This document shows positions 12,151-21,020 of a DNA stretch of 64,000 nt, in pieces. Position numbers and translations under genes: made by a program. This DNA is from Polytrichum commune (lineage: Eukaryota; Streptophyta; Polytrichopsida; Polytrichales; Polytrichaceae), in assembly GCA_950295325.1 (NCBI GenBank), contig OX485803.1, positions 19,964,001 through 20,028,000 on the forward strand, given 5' to 3'. The notes under the pieces are model-generated. The model was given only the letters and a program-made list of their open reading frames with translations, was not told the origin of the DNA and searched no databases. Positions within the stretch are counted from its first letter, which is position 1. Each line of letters begins with the position of its first letter.

Positions 12151-14073
12151 TTAAGGTTCTCCATCTTGGGAACCACGACATTGGGCCTGGGAGACACCGA
12201 AGTCGAACATCCACTAGGGGTGCCGAAGGCCTCCGCACCAAAGGTTTGCGTGGGAAGGACATCCTGGGTGGTGCCCGCCGACGATCCCGTGTAGCCACCC
12301 GAAGTCCCTTGCGGGTCGGATGGATTACCCGCTGGCGCCAATATTCGAAGCGGGGTGATGTTGAACGACTGGACGATCGCGTCCAGATTGGTGGAGGGGA
12401 TGGGCTCGTCGTCGTCTGTCTTAAGGACGGGCATGCCCTCGTCGGCGGGCATGTTCAATTTTGTCTTGGGGACGGACATGTCACCCAGGTCCATCGTGGA
12501 CGCCTTCGTCCTGTGGAGCTTGTACTCCTCCTCGTTGACGGCGTCAACGTATGTGTTGACGCACAACCCCAGCATCTAGGAGACAGAACCAAATGTGTCA
12601 ACATATATGAACGTGCGTTCATAAACATCAACACTATGGGTGAGAATATAGTGTGAAAACAATCTATGAAAACGAATAAAAAACTTTGAACATTGCGGAT
12701 GCCATGAAAAACTGCAACATACATGGTTTTATGAACGAACGTTCATAAAGCTTAGTAGGAGAGCTTACCATTGCAATGTACATGAATTTGCTACCTCCAA
12801 AGACGTTGTAAACCGTCTCTCCATTCATCGCCAATCCTTGCAATACGGAGACGTAGAACTCCAACGTTGGGAAGACCGTGTACAACGTCTCCTGCAGCAG
12901 TTCCTTGGGAAGGGGATGAGGGATGCTGTATATCTTCTTGAACGTGTTGTTGGCCCTGACAGGTGCTCGTCCATTCCTAAGTGCATTGTACGTCAAGAAG
13001 ATGAGGCTGACTGCTCCCATCTGCTTGTTGCTCCTGGCCTCGTTGATGGCCATGATCCCTTCCGTCTTGGCAGGCACGTATATGCTGTGGAATATATTGT
13101 ATTCGAACTTGATTATCTCCTCATACAGCTCGGTGACGACGGAGACCTTCTCCAGTTCAACAATCCACAGCCACACGTGTGGCTCCCTCATGGCTGGCGA
13201 TTTGTACTCCATGAATTTCTCCATGAAGGGGCTATAAAAAGGCACCCCCTTCGTCCCCTGCCTAGACGCACTCGGGATCCCCTGAAATCGATTATTGCGA
13301 ATGGGCAACCCCGGCGGTCCTCCCTTACCTCGGCCCTGCTCATGGTGCCGTCCCACTTTGAGAACGTTGTCCTCTCCAACCCGGTTTTGACCCCACAAAA
13401 TCATGCGACGCCCTCGAATGTGGCGTTTCTCTTCCTCTCCAAGAAAGAGATATACCGCTGCAGCTCTTCGGGTTCTGTCTACGTCTTCTTGGTTCTTTTG
13501 TTGCCCTTGAGCTTCAAAACGACGATGTGCTCTTTCACCAGACTGCGCATCGAGGCACCCTTGATGTTGAACAATGACCTTCCATTTGGCCCAATTGATG
13601 TCGCCGTCAGCATGGAAGAATTGCATCTCTGGCAAGAGACCCCTCAATTCCCGCATCATAGTTGTCTTCATCTTTTTGTGGTCGCACCACTCCTTGATGG
13701 AGTACGTGTTGGGCTTGTGCTTTGGCCTCTTCAAAAATATCTTGGGATAAGGGATTGTTCTTCTCACGGTGTTCCCAAGAACATGCACCGCACAACGCAT
13801 TAACTCCGACTCCGTCAAACCTTGTAGGGACTTGAAGAAGTCCCTCAGCAATGGAGGGGCCTCCCCGGTTTTATCCGCATTGTACTTCTCCTTTGTGTTG
13901 GGGTTGATGTGATCGTCCGAGTTGTGCGCGTCAAAAAATTGTGTCCACAAATCCCAAGTGTCCCTGTTGCAGCAAATGAGGCGGAGCTCACCCTTCAGCT
14001 CCAGTACTGACTTGGTGGTGGTCGACTTCATGTCGATGAAGGAAAATTTGTCCACCATCGCATCGCAAAAAAC
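12147..14073 (-). pseudogene. DNA N4/N6-methyltransferase-like domain of the ParB-methyltransferase gene
   Basis: Exon C (14073-12769) is 435 codons with no stop and joins exon D (12575-12147) across an intron 12768-12576. Near the end of exon C the order is: a segment like PHVWLWIVELEKV, then GRAPVRANNTFKKIYSIPHP, then LPKELL, LEFYVSVLQGLAMNGETV and NVFGGS at residues ~839-844. In the beta-class (N6_N4_Mtase) DNA methyltransferases the SAM-binding motif I, F(G/M)GSG, sits C-terminal and is preceded by an HPTQKP-like box and GDxVLD; the layout here fits. I do not find a DPPY/SPPY catalytic motif, so activity is doubtful even before counting the stops elsewhere. A domain search of the translation is the decisive check. 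Confidence 0.55.
12604..12749. repeat. Two 22-bp palindromes in one intron of the methyltransferase gene
   Basis: Copies at 12604-12625 and 12728-12749 both lie in the 193-bp intron 12768-12576. The second has perfect arms TTTATGAACG and CGTTCATAAA around AA. Confidence 0.85.
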
Positions 14074-14108
14074 CTGCAATGCACAACAAAGGTGTCAGTG
14101 TTGCACTA

Positions 14109-14188
14109 CATACGAACGCACATTCGTAAATTGAAAAGTTCAGGAAAAATGAAATGCAATATGAACTTTACGAACGTTCGTTCGTAAA
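14109..14188. repeat. Two 22-bp palindromes in the ParB/methyltransferase intron
   Basis: Copies at 14109-14130 and 14167-14188 both lie in the 120-bp intron 14193-14074. The second has perfect arms TTTACGAACG and CGTTCGTAAA around TT, and begins five bases inside the 5' splice site as read on the minus strand. Confidence 0.9.
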
Positions 14189-14193
14189 TTCAC

Positions 14194-14759
14194 CTTCCAC
14201 TGCGGAGACTAGGTCTTTGCGTTTTCCCTCTCTTTTGGTGGGCACCCATGTATCACTCAGACATCTCTAGCAGGCACTATATTTGCTGCCCACGACGCCT
14301 CAAAAGCCTTGATCTTATTTCCGGATTTAAGAAATGTTGAAATTTTCCGGAGCTTGTCCCAGTCGCCTGACCACATCAAAAACGCCTTCCAGTAGCGCAG
14401 GTCTGCCTTGAGCTTGTGCTGGAAGTTATCGTCTTTGAGGATGATCAGTGATGCCTCCAGACTGTGATGTCCATTTATAATCCAAAACTCGTCATTCTGG
14501 ATTTGGGGCCAATCCTTCTCAGTGGGATGGGACGTCAGGCCCTTCGGCATCACGCAGATGGTCTGCCTATCCCACTTGACGTTATTCATTAAATTATTGA
14601 TTTGCCACTTCACACCCCCGCTCTCACGAGACCTAACCACCCATTTATTGGGGGATTTTTCGCACTTGAAGTAGTCCACGTTGAATGTGAAGTGCCTTCC
14701 CATGGGCCAACAATCCTTCAAATAATTGTTGAAGTCTCTCAGGATTATGGTCGCCTTCA
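14194..14759 (-). pseudogene. ParB-like domain exon of the ParB-methyltransferase gene
   Basis: Exon B is 566 nt and fits in phase between exon A (ends 14807) and exon C (starts 14073). The core QTICVMPKG - FWIINGHHSLEAS resembles the ParB/sulfiredoxin-like fold signature (hydrophobic strand, then (I/V)(D/N)GxH(R/S)xxA; residues ~294-331). It is followed by RYWKAFLMWSGD, then LRKIST and SWAANIVPARDV. ParB-like domains fused to N4/N6 DNA methyltransferases are common in bacteria and phages (established architecture). Two premature stops lie at the exon end: TGA 14257-14259, where Trp (TGG) is expected, and TAG 14209-14211, where Gln (CAG) fits. The 120-bp intron that follows (14193-14074) contains two palindromes. 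Confidence 0.55.
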
Positions 14760-14806
14760 CTGCGTCCGGGTTTTAAAGGGGTTGGCATTACAGGCGGTGA
14801 GCTTAC

Positions 14807-15488
14807 CTCTGTGGTCTCTGTTACTCCAAACCTTTCCATGTCATCCCTTGACCTTTTGGATGGCGTGGATTGTCTATTGGGCCCCTCCGTCACCCTGCTC
14901 GCGGAAAGCACCGGCCAGGGTGCACTTCTCGAACCTCCTGCCCCGGATGCAGATGGTTTTCTTGGATTTTTTTAAAATTTTATTTTTCTTGTTGGATTCA
15001 GCTACCACACTATTGTACTTCGAGATGTTCAATGCGAGGGCGGTTAGCTTCCTCGTTGTCCAATGTTGGCTGAACGTGAACTTTGTGAAGAGTCCCTGCA
15101 GGCCGAAATGCTTGGCATATTCACCTACATTCATTTGGGCGTACATGTAGGAGAACGAGTGCTCTAGGTAGTTTAATAAGAGGTTGATGTGATCTTTCTT
15201 GTTTTTCATGTCCAAAATTATATAATCTCCCTAGGCCTCTATGGACTCTATCTCCCACATCTTCATCTGCACCCATTGTTCTGGCTGGTCCGGTCTCGTC
15301 TCCAACTCGTAGGTAAAGCGCATGATGAAAATACCGTCTTCGGTCTTCTCTGGCAGCGCCGTCCACTCCCCCATGAAGTCCTCCTTTGGGACGTAATTGT
15401 CGTTGCCATTTGTGTCGGACACTAACTGTGGCAAGCGATCCACCTGCACCGCGAACATCTCAATGGCGTTTCTGCTTGATCTAGCCAT
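14807..15488 (-). pseudogene. N-terminal exon of the ParB-methyltransferase gene
   Basis: Exon A starts MARSSRNAIEMFAVQVD right after an acceptor CAG and runs 682 nt in one frame to a GTAAGC donor; the next exon restores phase 1. It includes EDFMGEWTALPEKTEDGIF, YAKHFGLQGLFTKFTFS and a Lys-rich block. I recognise no domain. Three premature stops interrupt it: TAG 15231-15233, TAG 14874-14876 and TGA 14841-14843. All are one transition from CAG, TGG or CGA. A further short 5' exon may lie just upstream, ending at a GTAATG donor at 15550; the 62-bp intron between (15550-15489) holds a palindrome. Confidence 0.5.
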
Positions 15489-15519
15489 CTGCACCATAAC
15501 ATACACGTTTAGAATAGTA

Positions 15520-15541
15520 TTTACGAACATTCGTTCGTTAG
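15520..15541. repeat. 22-bp palindrome in the predicted first intron
   Basis: The copy reads TTTACGAACA, TT, CGTTCGTTAG. It sits in the predicted 62-bp intron 15550-15489 of the ParB-methyltransferase gene. Confidence 0.8.
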
Positions 15542-15639
15542 TGACATTACCAGGCCGCAGACACTACTGACTGCATTGTGGGTTTGGTTGTACATCATAA
15601 CATTCATTCATATATTTGATCCAACAGCTTTTAAGCATA

Positions 15640-15940
15640 TTTACGAATGATCGTTCGTAAATGAAGATGTGTTGCTAGGTTGTATTTTATATTGCACGCT
15701 TTTACGAACGTGCGTTCATAAGATTGGGTATTTGGTTGTGTAAATTTTCACAGTGATGGTATGTTTTGATTATTGTGACATTAGGGTGGTGCATATGTTG
15801 GTGTTTTCCAGCGTATATTCACGAACACGCGTTCGTAAACTTTTGGACTTGTGCTTTGGACACGGGTATTTACGAACGAGTGTTCGTAAAAGGGGTTGGG
15901 TTAAGCGATGTAGTTGCATTTACAAACGATCGTTCGTAAA
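15640..15940. repeat. Cluster of five 22-bp palindromes upstream of the ParB-methyltransferase gene
   Basis: Copies lie at 15640-15661, 15701-15722, 15818-15839, 15869-15890 and 15919-15940, with start-to-start spacings of 61, 117, 51 and 50 bp. The arms are nearly perfect (for example TTTACGAACG, AG, TGTTCGTAAA). Flanks differ between copies. The 90-codon plus ORF across this cluster merely translates the palindromes. Confidence 0.88.
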
Positions 15941-15949
15941 TGTGGTTGC

Positions 15950-16300
15950 TTTGGTGTTCTTCTTTGATATTGTCCGTACATATATGTATTTATATATATA
16001 CAAATACATATACAATGGACTATGATTGTTCCCCTCTCAAGAATGCTTGCAATAGTGTCTACAACTCTTGGTCAGAATGATTGAACTCAAGAAAAAATTT
16101 AAATCAGAACATATTATTGTTTGGTGTCCAAAGAAAATACAATCATGTACATAATATTTGGAAATAAATAATATGTTTTGAAACTTGGTATTAGCATTTT
16201 GTTCTCTTTGCATTCTTATTGTTGTTTCTTGTTTGATTGCTATGTATTCATTATAATTTGCCATATGTTTGTTGCTTTCTTGCATGTTGACATTGTCCTA
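15950..16300. other. AT-rich junction between the ParB locus and gypsy remains
   Basis: The DNA contains a TA-rich run near 15980-16010 and no supported gene. Palindromes end at 15940 and gypsy homology begins at about 16302, so a boundary of one of the elements should lie here. I cannot identify terminal repeats. Confidence 0.4.
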
Positions 16301-16301
16301 G

Positions 16302-16570
16302 CTAAGTATCGATCTCTGAGGTATTTTTGCACTCAACCAAACCTCAATAATAGACAATGCAAATTGATAGAGTTACTTAAGAAAATGACTTTGATATAAA
16401 ATACATTAAAGGCAAAAAAATATAATAGCTGATGCATTGTTTAAACAACCTAAGGCAAACGCAATCTCATGTATTAGGTTATCTTTGATAGATGAGATTA
16501 AAACTCACTATACGAATGTTGATACATTTAAATAACGGTTTGAAAATCTATCCAAAGAAGTGCCATTCAT
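16302..16570 (+). pseudogene. Ty3/gypsy polyprotein fragment, RNase H region
   Basis: The translation has a run like YRSLRYFCTQPNLNNRQCK followed by LIELLKK. This matches the gypsy pol RNase H end, DHKSLRY(F/I)xxQxxLNxRQxxWxExL. Broken-frame remnants then resemble KG(K)NxxADALSRQPKANAIS. Shifts and stops show it is dead. The integrase part of a gypsy element occurs 2.5 kb downstream on the same strand. Confidence 0.7.
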
Positions 16571-19110
16571 GATTGGGGTGCCAAGAATGAGTATCTAACA
16601 AAAACTGGACTAAAATAGATAACTTTACATAGTTGGTGTGCTTAGATTTGTATTGTGAAGCATATTTTGGATCATACTTACATTTAATATTCCATAATCA
16701 ATACAATGACAAAGTTCATTTACAAGGATAAGGGTTATCTAAGATATCATTTTGATTCTTTAATTGTTTTTTTATGGTTGTTGTGTGAGCCCAATATGGT
16801 GCCCACATGTGTTCTTGACCTCAAAATACTCTAGGACTTAGACCTTGATGCGTGCTTAAGTATTTAAAAAAGATAAAAAGAGTGAGGCTTAGCCTTTAGA
16901 ACTTTAATTGAGTTTACGATTAGAATAGAAAGCTAAGTGGACTTTTAGTTTTGGTTGGAATTTGGATTATAATGTGAAGTAGAGGAAGCTCATTGTTAAG
17001 GGAAGTTAGGAGTAAATTGGTTAGAAAGGGTTGTGGCTTGACTAAGGGTTAGTATTAGTGTAGGTTTGAGAATTAGTCAGATAAGGATAGGAGGGTGTTC
17101 ATTTTAGGAAGGGGGGGGGCCTCCCTGAAGAGATCAGGCTCCAACTTTCGAGATCCAGGAGCGGTTAGGCTTGTGCAGCACTGGAGCACTCGCTCTCTCT
17201 CTCTCTCGCCAGACAGGGGGTGCCTCGGAGGAGGCCAACAGATGACGGAGGGGAAGAACTCGGCACCAATGTGGACACTGGCTGGAAAAACAGGTTGCGG
17301 CTAAAGTTGCAACTGCTGATCATGAGGAAGATGGGTCAAGGTGTAGAGGGTAGGCAACTAAGGAGGAGAGGAGGCCAGGAGTAGCCGCAACCTGAAGAAG
17401 AGGGCGGCTGAGGCGACAAAGGAGGAGATGCGGGAAGGAAGAATTCAAGGAGATTGGATTGGCATTGGGGATAGTGAAATTCATAACACTCGGCAGTTGC
17501 AGTCATTCTCTTTGGAATTGTAACTCTGGACTTTGGTTAAACTTGTGCAAGGTCTAGCTCAGGCTGGGTGAAGGAATGGGGTGCTTCCCCTCGGCAATTG
17601 AGCTGCCTTGGATTAATGTTGTGGGATCTACTAAGCAAACACGGTGTGGATTTTCACCAACTTCATGACTGCGAACTGAGGGTACATGTGAATAGCTCAT
17701 GGCTCAGCAGCTTGCTGGGTCTTCAGAAGCTGGGGCGAATTTCGGAGGCAAAGCTCAAGGAGGCTTCAGCATCTGAGTCTCAGCAGCTGCCGAAAACGGA
17801 CTGGGAAGGGTGCCTATGCTTGCAGGCGGGCAAATGGATGAACCTGCGGTGGGAGGTAGTAACAGCGTGGCAGAGGACCAGGGGAGTCCAGGGGACCGGG
17901 AGGAAGAGAGTGGAGGAGAACAGGGGGTCTCGGCTGTGAATGTACCAAGGGGTGGAGGCTCCAGCTGCTCTAAGGAGGGGGACTAGATAGTTAAGCTAAG
18001 TGAGAGGGATTCCCAAAGGCGCCACGTGGGCAGAGTAGGATTAAGAGCTAGGTGAGGGATTAGAGATTAATCAATGCAGTTTAGGGCTTAGGGTTAGGTA
18101 GCTAAGTTAGTTAAGCATGGTGGTGTGGATTTGATTTAAAGAGGAAGAAGTATTTCTTAATACTTGCTACCCGTTGTTTGGAATAAAGTTTGATTGTGGA
18201 ATCACAGTGAGTGGACCCTTGAGAGCATGGCTCAAAAGGGTTAATGGGAAGTACACAAACATGTGGGCTCTAAACTCTCACCTGGACCACGATGCTTAAA
18301 GGTGGGGGTTTATTGCTGACATGCTGTCAAAAATTTTGACCTTGGTATTAAGGAATAAAAATGACAACAAAAATTAATTGAAATAATCCCAATTTTCATC
18401 CTTTCACTTATCATTTAATTATGTACCAATAGAACTAAAGATGTATTGGATACCAATTGTATAGCTTTATGTATGACACCAAACATGGGCCACATTACAT
18501 AATAACATGGCTACATGAAAAATGAATGTGTAGAATTAGAATTGGACATAAGAAAATATATGTATGCACACATGACACTTGCACCAAGGTACTAGGATGG
18601 AAAACATGAAGTAATTCACCTTTGATGTACACTTCAATAATGAAATTGCTATTGATGTGGCCCAAATAAGTCTTATGAACTCCCTACAATTCCTATGACC
18701 TATCTACTCATTCATAAATGATTTACCTATTATTGGTTATTATTTAATAATAAATCATATATTTCTTGATAAGTCATATGACCTCTCTACAATTCTTGTG
18801 ACCTATGTATTCATTTCACAAATGATTTATCTATTATTTATCTATTATTTAATAATCAATCATATTTTTTTGATAAGTCCTATGACCTCACTACAATTCC
18901 TGTGACCTATTCATTTCACAAATGATTTATCTATTATTTAATAATAAATAATATATTTCTTGATAAAACCTATGATCTATCCACTAAATTATTTAAAATG
19001 TTTAATCAAATGATTTTAAACCGTAAAGAAAACGTCAAGATCCAATGCGACATAGTCCTTGGTTCCTTTGTCTCAAAAGTAGTACCCCAATCGTGAATGG
19101 ACCTAAGAAT
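16570..19110. other. Non-coding insert between gypsy fragments
   Basis: This separates RNase H and integrase remnants on the same strand. A GC-richer core at about 17090-17950 has a short CT microsatellite (17193-17207) and two ORFs (17095-17304, 17568-17939) without recognisable motifs. The part 18650-18980 is built of imperfect repeats of blocks such as TCTATTATTTAATAATAAAT and CCTATGACCT. It may be one or more nested non-autonomous elements, but I could not find convincing termini. Confidence 0.45.
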
Positions 19111-19139
19111 CTAGATCCATTGAAGAGATAGAACAATTT

Positions 19140-19590
19140 TGGTCTTGTGATTTGGAGAAAAAAACATTTTGTATTATAATGCCAAAGTCTATATTCCTAC
19201 GGTTGGGAATTATAGACTTGATATTATGCATGATCTTCATGGTATTTCGATAGTAGGTCACCTAGTAAGTGTCCAAATGACAAACATGGCTATTATATTG
19301 CATTATTATTGGTGAGGCATGAAGAAAGATCTTTGAGATTTTATTGAGCATTGCTTAGAATGCCAAGTATCTAAAATTGAACTTATTAAGAATCATGGGT
19401 TGTTGCAACTCTTTGAGGTGCCTAATTCAAATTTGAATTAGTTAGTATGGATTTTGTTTTGAGTTATTCCAAGTCACAAATTGGTTATGATAGCATCTTT
19501 GTAATTGTGGTTCAATTAGCAAAGATAACCCATCTCATACCAACAGTGACAATATTGATGGCTTATGGTATCCATTGGAGATAGCTCACA
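19140..19590 (+). pseudogene. Ty3/gypsy integrase fragment
   Basis: A frame reads VYIPTVGNYRLDIMHDLHG, then IEHCLECQVSKIELIKNHG and LLQLFEVPNSN. This is the HHCC zinc-binding and early catalytic-core region of a gypsy integrase (family pattern: HD..GHxG, CxxCQ). Stops occur in positions where conserved Trp codons are expected. The fragment ends where the FCP1-like copy begins. Confidence 0.75.
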
Positions 19591-19616
19591 ATTTGTCAAA
19601 AAAAGGACATGAGCCC

Positions 19617-20300
19617 GGTCATAAAACCTTTGTAGTGTTTGACCTCAATGGGGTGTTGTGTCACACAAACATATCCCTTAAGTTCCCACAATTTTCCACC
19701 AAAGTCCAAATGAGATGGACTATAACGGTACACTAGACACTGTCATTAACCACAAGGTTATCCGAGCCCGTTCAAGCTCCCGGACCTTCCTCTGCGAGGT
19801 GCTCAACTTAGCTCACATTGTCGTATGAAGCTCTATGGTGTTGGACAACACAAAGCCCATCGTTAGGTTCTTCTTTTGCAGTCTCTTAAGCCCTTACATG
19901 GTTCTTGGATAAAAGACATGTGATGAGCTATTCAATGAGACAGGTGCGCCAATGCCCAAGTTCAAAGGGGGTAGAGGGCAACAATTCCTCAAGGTCCTCA
20001 AGTCCAACCTATGGGTTGTCATCCCTTGGTTGAAGGGGATCCCTCACAGGTGGTGGCTGATCGCAGAGAACACCATCCTTGTGGACAACAACCCCACCAA
20101 GAGCGTCGTTAACCCCTTGGCACTGTCATTTTCCTTGACACATGAACTCGCAATAGAAAAGACACCTTCCTAGTGTCAGAATGAGCTAGCTCCCTACCTT
20201 AGGAGGAATGTACACCACCCTGGTAGGATCCTAGATGTTTTCTCCAACCCTATTGGCAATAAGCCTCTACCCCCTCCAATGATGTTTATAAAGCCATTTG
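19617..20300 (+). pseudogene. FCP1/NIF-type phosphatase-like pseudogene, copy 2
   Basis: The frame opens KTFVVFDLNGVLCHT, retaining the DLNGV form that copy 1 has changed to DLNRV. It continues VINHKVIRAR, EVLNLAHIVV, then TGA at 19826-19828, where copy 1 has TAG, followed by SSMVLDNT. Later parts are GQQFLKVLKSNLWVV, WWLIAENTILVDNNPTKSV and NRKDTFLV. Several further stops and a missing C-terminal frame show it is dead. It is oriented opposite to copy 1 and has no ParB-methyltransferase gene beside it; upstream is gypsy integrase. Confidence 0.65.
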
Positions 20301-20439
20301 TTGGCTTGCAGAATTCAATAATTCAATCTAAATACCCTCCATGTTTGTGATTGTATACTCTGTGTCCTTGATATTGTTGTATCTAATGTAAACATTTTTT
20401 TGGTATAAATTTGTGCTCTCATAGTTGGCCCCTCAAAGT

Positions 20440-21020
20440 GTGCTTCATGTCACCAATGGCCCTTTCCGCGTCCCCATCTTCCCCCAGCTCCCCATCTTGC
20501 GGCATGAATGACTTCCAATTGCCCTCACTCTACCAAGTCTTGGCCATTGATTCCTCCATGGATGCCAAGGTCAACAACATTGACGTGGACAACCCACCCC
20601 CAAAAGTTGTCAACCTCACATATCTCATCACCCTCTCCCCTCTACAAAGAAAAACGCACTCTCGAACGCCATCGTAGGATAACAACGACAACACTTGTCA
20701 AGGGCCTAGTAGGCGTATCCACATGGAGGCTCCCCTATGCGACGTCACCGTCAATCCCATTTTTGTCCCCTAAACTTGCCCCCAATCACGTAGCCTGCAT
20801 GTGTTGATGCCCCCCCCCCCTTGTGGTTGCCCATCATTGTATGCCCTCCTGCATCAGCTCCTTCTGCAGTTGGCCAATCGGAGTCTGACCGATGTCTCAC
20901 CCTTCACCCAAGTGGAAACAATGCTCTTGAATGTTTGGGCCTACAAACATCTTTGTCATCCCGATCAAGATTGTGACCCCTGTCCCAAAGCCCACAACCA
21001 ATAAACCGAGAACCAAGGTG
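20440..21020 (+). pseudogene. Companion ORF of the phosphatase cassette, copy 2
   Basis: This carries the motif DFQLPSLYQVLAID and the DNPPPKVV block, matching copy 1 at 9030-9680 in the same order and at the same position after the FCP1-like gene. A homopolymer of C at about 20808-20820 and frame changes break the later part. The function is unknown. Confidence 0.45.

Noticed and set aside
12712-12768. A 57-bp in-phase intron with exon continuation to a stop at 12664
   Set aside because: It is possible, but joining the same donor to the acceptor at 12576 continues a protein with a methyltransferase-like flow (FGGS, then LGLCVNTYVDAV), so the 193-bp intron was preferred.
12838-13803. A 321-codon plus-strand ORF
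   Set aside because: It is antisense to the 435-codon exon C, which has splice-consistent borders and methyltransferase-like motifs. The plus frame has neither.
14645-14911. An 88-codon minus ORF starting MLSASRVTEG
   Set aside because: The neighbouring frame, despite two stops, joins exon B in correct phase through the GTAAGC donor at 14806. This ORF does not.
9351-15940. The palindromes as a CRISPR-like array
   Set aside because: Spacing is irregular (about 40 bp to 1.4 kb), copies are palindromic and lie in introns and exons of a eukaryotic gene. No spacer regularity or cas gene is present.
15753-16025. A 90-codon plus ORF with repeated R-T-x-V-R-K motifs
   Set aside because: The repeated peptide is the translation of three palindromes. 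No protein similarity is visible.
17568-17939. A 123-codon plus ORF in GC-richer DNA
   Set aside because: There is no recognisable motif or splice partner, and it lies within an insert between gypsy fragments.
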